From Styela clava (Eukaryota > Chordata > Ascidiacea > Stolidobranchia > Styelidae), in contig NC_135259.1 of NCBI RefSeq assembly GCF_964204865.1, positions 12,286,974 to 12,350,973 on the forward strand: a stretch of 64,000 bases of DNA. Reading direction: 5' to 3'. Position numbers and translations under genes: made by a program. The notes under the pieces are model-generated. The model worked only from the letters and a program-made list of their open reading frames with translations. It did no database searches and was not told where the DNA came from. Each line of letters opens with the position of its first letter. The first letter of the stretch is position 1. Below, one piece after another: positions 10,801 to 22,800 of the stretch.

Positions 10801-13800
10801 GTCGAAAATGTGATAAAATTTTTTGTGAAGGCTGTGATAAGATTTGGCATAATAATCCGAAAAGAAGAAACCACTCTAGAGATATTATTGAAAACGCTGC
10901 ACCTCCTACTCGAGACGTGCCTGAAAGTAGCATGATGAATTCACTAAACAATGGTTATGAAAATCGCATGCCTAATGGATCAATGGGTAGTTTGGGCTAT
11001 TCCCCACAGCATGGACAAATTGCTTCACAAGAGCGAGGTATAAGTTAAAAGTATTTTTTTGAGCAATATTGAATTTGATATTTAAAGTGCTAGAAACTAA
11101 CAATTATCCTACTGTAAATTAATTAACTTTGCAGCTGTTACAAATACAGATTCTGTTGGGCGATTAATTTATACCACAGGATTGCCGGACTCTTTCAACG
11201 TTGGATTGAATCAAAAATAGGATTTAGGATAGATCTACTTATTTATCCTGAGGAAGAGGAATTCTTGACTGTATATTTGATTCGTGGACCAAACTGTTTA
11301 CCGATTTGTTAATTTTTGACAAATCAGTTTTCCAATGTATTAATCTTATTTAGCAGGGCTGGGCAATCACAGCAATCAACCAACATTATCTGGTGAGAGA
11401 CTTCGTCCCACAATGTACAGCAGAACTTCCACACTTTCAGAAGATACTGAATGGACAAGAAAGGTATTGTTTGTATACTTAATTCATAACATTTTGAGAC
11501 AACGAAAAAAAAAAAAATTCATTAAAATATGTTTTGCATTTTGGAATGTACGTTATCTTGATGACTTTGACCCATGCAAGAGGGGATTTCTGGACTTCTC
11601 ATCGTAGCGGGGTGGTCAACGTAACTGCGAATTGGTTATAGATACTTAAAATGGTGAAATTATTTCTTGACTAGTAACTGGACAACTAATGGACGCATAG
11701 TTAATTGTATTTCACTATCAAGCGTGTACATTCATGATTATGTGAAAGTTATGCATCGCACCAGACATGATTCATGCTATCCGGTATGGACCTGATCTGG
11801 GAGGTCATCAAGCATCGTCCCAGTGATGTGGTTGGCAGTACTGATTTTCCCTAATTTGTAGACTATCTTTCAGGTGGTCCAAGAATTCATGAGTTGTTGA
11901 GTATATTTCTTGCTGATTTCCAATTTTAGGTTTCTGAATTTTGATATTTTATATGGTGATAATATATTTTCATTTTATTGTTTTGATAACTTGAGTCTTT
12001 GTGACAGCATAACTTTATTATTTTCTTTCGATCAAAGTAATGTGTATTTAATATTGCAGGTAAATCGAATGGCTACTGAATTGATGGACATTGAAAATCC
12101 AATGGCAAAACGAGAAAAGTTATTTCAATGTTTAAAAGATTTAGATAAAGAGGCATCTAAGTATCAAAGCGGAATTAATCAGCTCTTAAGTAAAGCAGAT
12201 AAAAAACCATCATTGGCAAATCATTTTCAAGAAAAAATTGATAAAATCGAAGACATTAAGACACAGTTTAAAACTCTGTGTGGATACGAAGATCCACCAC
12301 CAAGCTCTCAAAGTCAAGAGGCATCAATGGAAGTGCCAATTCAGAGTATGGAATTCGGTAATTTTTCAAACTTACCAAGCGAGGGCGGTTGGTCATTCAA
12401 ATCGAGCAGATCAGAAGTCGAATCGAATCTAGATGAGAATGTCGTTGCATCGATGCAACCAGCTTCTTCTGGACATCGCAGTAGTTCAACAAATTCTTTG
12501 CCGAAAATTTCAAAGCCAGTTGTGCCGGTAGCAAACTTGATAGACTTTTCACCTGAGGTTACTGGTGCAATTTTAATCAACCATTCTGGTTTTTCTTACC
12601 CAAGTACAAATAATGGGCCCTTGAATTTGACGTCTTCGCAATATGGAAAGGGAAACGAGAGAGCTATCTCACCTATTGATGAAACAGTAATCAAATCTCC
12701 TGGGAGTGGAGGAGATGCACAATATTTTGTACAGCCAATGAGTACTTCAGCTATGGAAGATCCAGACTTACAAAGGTGAATTTCAATTTAGTTATGTAAA
12801 ATACGCAAATGGCGATATCATACAATGTTTAAAATACTGGAACAAGATAGTATGCATGGGATTTCAAAAAGCTATAACTTTTTGAACTAATAAAATTTTT
12901 CCTCAAATCAAATTTTTGTTTCAAAAATTTCAACTTTTTTTGTTAGTGTATGGTGATGGCCAAAAACTGATTGATTAGTTATTTTGAATACATTCTAAAA
13001 TAATATTTTTGAAACATGATATATTGAATGTTCATGCTAATTCTTAACGAGCTTCCATACATCATTCTACATTATAAAGTTTGATGTTTTAAAGTTACAC
13101 AAAGAGTTAGGTCGATCCTGTTTTGATTGGTATTATACCGTCATCATATGTTAGTAAAGATGTTTTCATTTGTCGTATCAAATGTCATCTGCGCTTCATT
13201 TTTTGAATGAAAATACTTCCAATTTTTCTAGAACCAAGAATCTGCCGTATATCCTTGCACATATGATGATCCTGCATATGAGCTGACCCCCAAAACAGGG
13301 CGCTTCAACGGTGAACTTATAAAAATTTGCATATAAGCCGATTTTATAAATCGTAATACGTCGTACTTGTATGTGGTACACGTACGTACGGGTCAGCTTA
13401 TATGCACATAACTCTGATTGCACTGAAAACTTGGCTAATATGCTAGGATATACAGTAATTAGTATTTGAATGTTCAATCCATTTTGGACATCCCTTATCA
13501 CATCTTCTCAGTTTGTTCATTCCTACTATGCAATTTGTTGATGTTTTGAATCATATATTGATACTTTCCTTTTTTTAAGTGTATTCAGCATACCACCGTC
13601 AACATTTGAGCCATTATCTCATGAAAGCTTGAAACGAATTTTCCCGAATGATCAAATTGGAACAACACAACCAGCTAAAGTAAATAAGAGCAGCCCTGAG
13701 CGCAAACCTTATGTACCTGAAATCGAATCAGGTTTGCATCATATGAACATTGAAACGACTATACCTAGCAAAGTGGTTGAACCAAAAAAGAAATCTTCTG

Positions 13801-16800
13801 AGTTGATATTAAACAAAAAATCACCCGACAGTGAAGAAGAAGACTTTCACAGTGCGGAGGAGGGTGATATACCTCTGAAAGCAAATATTGTTGGGAATCG
13901 ACTCGAAGAACCGATTCTAAGCACATCAACTGTATTTCTCCCCAACATATCTCCGGAAGATTTAAGAAATCGGATGAAGAAGGAGGAAAATAGATTTCAA
14001 ACTACGCAATTCTTGGACTTGATAAGGGTATGTACATACTATCTCAGGAATTGTATTCAATAAAAAAAAATGTTTCTCCAAGATAGAAATTGGCATTTTT
14101 TCTATAAAATTTGCCATCATTGTTGTTGAGTTTGGATTATTCGAAACGAATAGTCTTAAAGTAGAACCAAATCACATGGTAAGACATGAATTTCCTGAGT
14201 TAATTGGTTATTTCAATGTCCAGTAATTTGGATTGAACTTCGTTATTTTTAATCTAAAATTTTTAATTTATTACTTATGAGTGTTTGTCGAATTTGTATT
14301 TTTGCTCATTCATTAGTTCTATTAGTCCATTGAAGTGGTAATTGAATCAAGCATAATGCACAATTAGTTTCGTCAATGTTTATTATTAGGGATTACATTT
14401 TTTGCTAAACCCAACACAGCCGGATGGCATACTCAGTATTATTATGCCTAGTCCAGCTCTAAATAGTATTAATGGTGTTTTACAGTCAATGTTCTATAGT
14501 AGAGTCGTATATTCCACGAAAAAAAGATCCCAGCCGTGACGCAAAGTGCGAATCGTATAAATAGCGTTGATTTCAAAATCGCCATTCAGATGTGTGAAAT
14601 TGTTGACGCAACTCGGACAGGAAATCAATACCATTAACTCCTTTATAATGACTCAGTATTGGTTTAGCATGTATTTTCAGTCATACATATCATCCCTGGC
14701 GCTGTGATGTTTTGATAAATATGATTTCGACTGCACCATACTTGGCAGAGGTATCGAGATTTTTCAAACGTGAAAAAAACTTGAAATTAATGGTAATTTT
14801 CATGCGTAACAGTGGCATTAGAATGTTTACGGCTTTCTACGCGCATTTCCGTCGGAAAAAGTAACATTTTTTGCATTGAGGGGGGCGTGTGCACTAATAA
14901 TTAGAGGTGTGACGTCATCAAAATTGTCAATTGAAGCCTTGAACTTAAAAATTCTGTAAATACAATCGTGAATTTTAGAGTCACCATTCTTGCTATAATA
15001 GTGGTTTTGGTGTTGTTTTGTTGGAGAATAACACAAGAAAACGTTGAAATAAAAATTAATTGATTGGGAATAATTATTAACCCTCTACTACACACAAAAT
15101 CTCGCAAGTTCAATAGAAAGTTTGGAAATTTGGGGTGAAAATTTTTTTTTTTTAGATGAGTGCGTTTTGCATATATTGCTGAATAGGGCTCTATCACACG
15201 CTAATAAAAAGCCATGAGTGAAGCTTTAGGGCCTAATGGTTGATCAAAAAATAACCCATGTAAAATGGCACCGGACCGATCGGTTGGGGAGGGTTAAACT
15301 CAAATGGGTGCTTATCAGATATAAGCTGGTTGTACATCAAAATATTTATAATACTCAAACCTTGCATATTTTTTTTGATTCCATAATCTGTTTTCTTGCG
15401 TTTTAATAAAAGGTGTTCATAAAGTTTTTAAGAATTTTTTTAATTTTGCAGAGGAAATTTATCGATACCGTATATTGTTTTGGCCCTCACAGATGTATTA
15501 AATGAACAATTACTGATTAAAAAACAACAAACCGGTTAACATATATTGAAAACTGACTTCATAACAAAATTGAAAATTGTAAAGGAACTTTATCGACACC
15601 CTGTATTATTTATTTTTGAGTGGAACAAACATTTTGTAGTTTTTGAAATCTCATTCGTACACAATTCATAGGGTTGCTTGATACCCATTCATTCTTCGAC
15701 AAATCTTACATGAAAACATATTTTTCAGGCTGGGGATTTGGAAATGTTTCGTCCCGATCAAGTACAAGTTGCAATAAAGGAATTAGAGAAGGAAAAAAAT
15801 GATATGAGGTTTACACCTAATTCCTGGTTGGAAAGAAATTGGAAAAATCATGTCATGTCGTTTATTGTTTTCGTGAAGGTGAATTTCTTATTTTATTTTT
15901 TTTAATTTCATTAGTTTTTAAGGAAACTTTTGGTTTTATTCTGGTCTCAAATGTCTGTGTGAGTGGGATTATGAGAGCAACACAGCTTATAGCTATATAT
16001 AAGGTAATTTTGTAACATTGTATTGACTAAATAGTAAAAAATAAAATTTGTATTCAGGAAAAAGGATACAAAATATCAGCGGAAAGTGCTGAAGATGTTT
16101 TATTAGAAGGAGAGTACAATTTTGAAAAAGCTTTTGAATTAATTGTTGATGCTCAACATGAAAAGGTAATCGCTATTCATATCTTTATAAAGTTTCGTGT
16201 ATGAGAGACAGGAAACTTCTTCTTGTTTAGGAGGATGAGAACCCTCCAGGGCCACAGACCACCCAAAGTAGGTGTAATGGTATTGGTTGAAACTTTAATC
16301 CACAGATCACAAGTTGAAAATCTTGTGCTCAAATCTCATGCTAAGGTGTAGTATATTGCATAGGCCTGGGCTTCTCTAATATTTTTTACCAAAGATCCGT
16401 AAACAAAACTTCAAAACTACTGGAATCCGGCCTTTCCAGAAATTATATTTCGACATCCTTGAACGCGCACTTTCTCAACGTTACAGTTCTTTTCATATTT
16501 AGTCAGACGCAAATATAAGCAAATTATAGAACAATCTTTGAAAATTTGAAAATCAATTAATGAAAGGAAACCTTCACATATCCAAAGTTAGGCATTTATT
16601 GATCAGAAACAAAGTAGCGGTCCGAATTGAAAACTCGGAAGGTCCTGATTCGAATCACGGTCCGCCAGTTGAATAGCTGTGGCACAGGCTATTCAAAAAG
16701 GGGAGGATTTTGGTCTTTTCGTAATATAATATCTCCTAATATATCAGTACAAGATTATACATGCAGAGAGGATTGTCTGGAGTGAAAGACATGCTAATAC

Positions 16801-19800
16801 ATATTAAAAAATTATGGGTCTGGTCAACTGAGAAGCAATTTGATTTGGCTCAAATCTCTGTCTACATGTTAATATACTTCAGACAAGATATAAACCACCA
16901 CGCCCATGGTGTTATTCACTATTGTTAGTTAAATTGACAATTTCCATTTGACATTGACGAGATGGAAATAGGTTTAGGTTTAAAACTTAATATCGTTATT
17001 CTCAATACTGCCTATTTTTTGCATCGGAAGTTTTTAAAAGTTAAGGTTGTTGTTTGTTGATAGTTCTCAATGTTGTTTGTATTCATTAAAACTATATCTC
17101 TTCTAATTTGAGAAAATTTTCAGGTGAGAGATCTCGGGGAAGAATTTGGTTTCGAAGCTGCTCAGAAAGCAATGTCTGCTAATAAAGGGGATAGATATCT
17201 GGCAAGAACCTCTTTACAGAAAGATCATTTACAGGATATTTACAAAGAATTCATTGAGAAAGAAGGTTTTTTAATTTGATTTTTGTAAGATGATGTTAAA
17301 AAATTATTAATACAAAAGTACAGAGACCTAGTTCTCCAATCCCCAGCATTTTCGCCTAAAGCAATGTTATGCGCACTCATTCAGTAATAATGAATGTTAT
17401 TTCTGAGCAAGTAACTGGTTAACCCTGAAGCCAAGCTCAAATAATAGTACCGGTAAGCTGTATTATCAGCAATTATTAATCAATTTGTTAATAATATTAT
17501 ATCATTACAACATTTACAAGCAACTAAAAATTAGAGAACACTCTCAAATGCATCATAATTTAACCAAATCTTGATGTCAAAAAATCAGGTGTTCATGTTT
17601 ATGTATTACGTTAAGATATTCTCCAAGGGTATGGTATCCCATTCATTGGACATATTATAATGTAAAACTTTCAGAAACTGGCATGCTTATGATTGTTTCT
17701 GTTTATACTCCGTTATATCAAGTAGGTTCGTTTCCTATCGTAACTTTAGCAAATGTACTCGGCTCGACGGTGTGGTAAATAGGGCTCAGTGTTAGAAATA
17801 CTTTTGTCACCCCACCTCTGATTACTCTGCAGGCCCAGGGGTTCGAATCCTGGGGGGGATAATTATGTGCAAGGCGATTGCTGGACTCCTTCCTGCCATA
17901 GGGTGGTTCACATAACCGCTGGTCAATTAGGGCTTCCTCCGTCATCAAGTTCATGCATCTGAATCCTGTGTTTTCACTAATTTATTTCTTTTTTGTTTTG
18001 AAGCTGATGATGAACCTGATGTTGTGACGTTTAAACGTGCGCTAGAAATTGACAAAAACGAAGTAAGATTTTACACCTAATATTTGTTGTTCTCAACAAC
18101 TAATTCAGAAATTTTAGCAGTTTGATAAGCGCTAGTTCATTTCCAAAGGATTGAAAATTTTCTGGTGGTGGGCATGGGATTTTAACCTGTTGTGCCGTTA
18201 TATTTAAGTCTGAAAGTTTTAATAATCACCTGTCAACCATCCCCATCCACATAGTTGGTGCAGGAGATTCAATCAGCGATAGCATGATCCAAATTTTTGG
18301 ATTCGAAGGGTGGCATGGCGGTGTGGCTCACCGCTTGCCACCGCACCTCTGATTACTCTGCTAGGTTCGTAGGTTCGAATTCCATGCAGGATAGGTATGT
18401 GCGAGAGGATTGCTGGACTCCTCGTCGACGTAGGGTGGTTCACGTAACCGCTGGTCGGTTACGGCTCCCTCCACCATGAAGTCCATGCTTCCGAATACAA
18501 ATATAACTAACTAATCCCCTACTAGACATGGAATGGTAACCGAACAAGAGGCTGTGGTTCGCCATATGGTTAAGCCGTCTTATCGCCTTTCCTTCTCCCC
18601 CGGTATAAATGGGTAACTTCTATCCTAAGTTGCACTTTTAATGTAAGCTAATGGTGATAATGTGTATATCTTTACATCTATTTATAATTGTTTTCTATTT
18701 GTTTTCCCAGTTGTTGAAAAACCATGCATTTGTAGCCATATTTGATTTCAAGCAAGTGCCTCGTGCCGAAACGTTGAATGCATTGTTGGAAATCTTACCA
18801 GATGAACTTCTGTCTACCTTACTACAAGACGCAATTGAAGCTATCTCCAGTGATAATGATATGATAGATGTTGATAATGCCATTCGTTATCTTGATAATG
18901 AATGCATGATATGTACGGAGAAGTTCCCTCAAAGTAAAGTAAGTATTTTTCTTCTATGATTTTCAAAAGACTTGTTTCATAACCGATATAATCAATCTTT
19001 AATCAAGCTTCATGACTGCAATACTGTCAAATGTCATATAAAATTGTTCCAGTGAATTAGAAAATGTTGGTTTAGATATTGGATCATGTAGAACGAGATG
19101 TAAACGTAATAGCCTTCTAGTAGATTTAACCATATTTAGGTGGGGAATATTACCCCATCCATGTAGTGGTATGATATCTCTTTCATATAATTTCTAATAA
19201 CTATCTAAGGAATGGCAAACCAATGACCCACCATGTTTTTTCGATCATCCGTCAAATCGTAATAAAACTGGCATTGATTCATTCTTTCAATAAATTAACT
19301 GCTGTACTATAATAGTATAAATCTACCGGCAACAAAGCTCAAAACTACACAATACCAACTAATGATTATGGGACTTGCAAAAAAGTTGCAATTTCGTATT
19401 GATGCAGAACTTTATCGAGTATCTATGATCAACAGTCTTCCGTAATACCCACTCATCTGAAAAGGTTATCACCCCTGATCTATCTTTAGATTACAATGCT
19501 GGTTGGTCAATTTGTCAAAACCATTCTTGACTAGAATAACACAAGTGTGAAACTGAAACCCCCATTTTTTTTGATTTTAGATTATATGTTAGAACCTTGG
19601 ATGTAGCTGCTTGATAGCCAGCTTTGATTCCCAACAGCTTCCCTTCCCCAGTAAAACTATGTGGTTACTTTTTTTCTCATTCTCTGTACAATTGATTTTG
19701 ACTAACTGGAAAAAAATCAACTTAACATAAGTGATAAAACTTTAAAAATGATTGGCCACCAGTTGTGAGGAGAAGCATTCGCTTACTATAAACAGAAATT

Positions 19801-22800
19801 TTAATTTTCTGTATATTTTTTTGATATTTCTGATACAAGAACTTGTTTTCAATTTTCCAGATTACATGCCTGCCAACCTGTGGTGACAATGGATGTAATT
19901 ATTGTAGATCTTGTTTGGAGCAACATCTAGCCATATGCGTCACAGATAAAAACATAAGGGATATTGTCTGTCCTGTGTGCTCACAGCCTGAAACAAACAG
20001 TGATGAAGAAACATTGTTAAATTTTTTCAGCCATGTTGATGCTATTGTAAGTAATTTTGTTTCTCAGTAGCAACTCAAATAAAATAATAATGTATATCGA
20101 ATCATCGTCATTTAGTATGAAATAGGTATGCATATTATAAGTATGTATTTCAGTTTTCCCAACATATGGGTCGGGTCGCCTAGAAATCCTCTTGGGTCGC
20201 TCATTTTTTTGACAAAATATTCATTTTCTAGAATTTTTCTTATTTATTTTTCATTTGGCATTGAAGCGTTGCCCAATTGTATATGTCAGAAATATCACAG
20301 TGTAAAAACTTGGTGGTGTCTATTTTTCCCAAATAAAGCCTTGCTACGAAATATGAACTCGCTGATGGCAAACTAGCGCAACTTTTTCTCTTTGAAATGA
20401 TTTGTGGTGAAATAAATGTTATGTAAAAAACGATTGTAATAATTTGATTTTGCAGCCGTAAAAGTGCTACATTTGTATTTGTCGCAAGTTTTTATAAAAA
20501 TAGTTTTTAACTTTGTGTCTCTTGAAAAGTGTTAACTATGTTTCTCTTAACATTTTGATAAATGATACCACCAATATACGTATTTTGAATCCATAACATC
20601 CTTTTTTTAATTGTCATTCTTGGAAACATCCTTTTTTTAATTGTCATTCTTGGAAACAGCAAAATTTGAAGGGACTTAAAAATCTATGTTACGAAGTTTG
20701 GTGACAATATGGAGTTGATATGAGAAACATTATGAATAAATAGTATTGATCCTATTGGACCTAAATTTAGTTTATTGGAGAAAACCATTTTTTTCATGAA
20801 TAATAATTGGTATATAATTGGAATAATAATAATTAATAATTGGAATAATAATTAGAAAGTTTGGCAATAATATGGAGTTGGTATGAGAAACATTATGAAT
20901 AAATAGTATTGGTCCTATGCCCGCCCCTTGCGGTAGACCTGAATTTAGTTTCTTTATTGGAGAAAACGATTATTTTCGTAAATAATAAGTATTTATTATA
21001 TTTAGCTTCGGCATATGCCAGACAAGAAATATCATGATATTTTTTTACAAAAATCTCGCGATTTTACTTTGATGAGATTGCCAAACTTCAGATGGTGTTC
21101 ACATGTAAGTTGGTCACTCAGCTTCTTGTTATATTGTGGAAAATAAAGAAAGAATTTGAAAATAAAGAATAATACTAAATTACTAAATACTAAATTACTA
21201 AAAATAAAGTTTTAGTTTTTGTCTACTCAGATGTTTCAATCTATTTATTTTTTTTTACCAACGGAATATAAATATTTGTCAATTATATAGGGCTTGTTTA
21301 GATATCGTTGCCTGTACAACTTATAAAATCTGAGAGCTCTTTTCTACTACCGTTAAATGAGTAGCATATGATATTGTGCAAAATTATACTTCTTGAAATC
21401 TGACAAAATTTTTGATCAAATAGGGTTTCATGGATGCTGTGCAATACATTTCATAACCTTATAATCTTCAAATCAAAATATTAATTTGTGCACACGATGT
21501 TTTGCTTGATAGAATTTTTTTTTATTTAGGACACTCCCTAATTTATCTTAATCTAATTACAGTGCAGCGGTGGATTTCAATATGAATATGACGCTGAAAA
21601 TAATAATTTAAAGATGGTTTGTCCATTTTGCAGAAAGGTAATTATATTTACTTTTTTTTTCACTCATTTTTGAATGAGAGTCATTGCTCGAGCAAAGTTT
21701 GTGGGGACGAAAATTTAGATTTACAAAGACACTAACCAACAGTTGGTTTATTGTAATAAGCATTTAGAACATGCCTGTCATCGCAAATAACAATGCAAGG
21801 ATTGAATATCAATAGGTATGTGGTTTGAGATGCTCTGTGCAAACAGCTGCTGGTATATAAGAAGCTGTTATACATTGAAGCCTTCAAGGGAACACAATCT
21901 TGTGGTTTGTCATTGCCAACGCTAATTATTGCACCCTATATTAGCCTGTGCGCGTGGAATTTGACCCTGATATTTGAACCTTTAATGTCAGCATAGCTAA
22001 ATCCAACTATTAAAGATGATTACATATTTTTTCATTGATCATGATCTGGCTACTACTGTGTTTCCCCAAAAATAAGACCTAGTCTAAAGCGCTGAATATT
22101 TTTACCTAGTTGATGGCAAGAAATCTCTCCTACAAGTTGATCAATTATTAATCTAAAATGTGTGATGGAAAACGTCTTATTTATAAGTAAATTAATATCG
22201 GTTTCATATTTTGTATATTTGAAAATCTCATAATTCTCTACCTTTTCATATTCTTTTTGATAAATGAAAAAAGACATCCCCCCAAAATAAGCCCTAGTGT
22301 TATTTTTCGGAAGAAAATTGAAATAAGATCCGGTCTTATTTTCGGAAAAACACGGTAAATGACCATCATTTGCCAAATGAGATGAAGTAATTGGATATTG
22401 ATGTTGACCGATAATCGAGTGAAAACTTATTTCAGGGAACATGTTACAAATGTAAAAAGAACTGGGAATCCCAACATGATGGTATCACTTGTGAACAATT
22501 CCAGCGTTGGAAAGAACAAAACGATCCAGAGTTTCAAGCAGTTGGTCTTGCTCGTCATCTAAAAGAAAATGGAATAGGTTTGTTTTCACATATACCTACT
22601 TTATAAACTGTGATAATATAATTTGATTGGCTTAATAAAACAATTAAATAGTTATAAGTGTTAAATTAAAAAATGAATAAAATGGGACTTGTTTGCGTTG
22701 AGTTCAAATTTATTTTCTTTTACTCTATTTAAATTTCGCTATTATTAAAATTATTATATTTAGATTTTTAGAAATTATATCTTAATATTGTCAAAAATTG

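Noticed and set aside
13196..13501. 101-codon minus-strand ORF in an RNF31 intron
   Set aside because: Coincides with a palindromic repeat and has AT-driven composition.
17700..18630. tRNA genes suggested by GGTTCGAATCC box B motifs
   Set aside because: The motifs lie in dispersed copies of one SINE family, with no cloverleaf-forming flanks.
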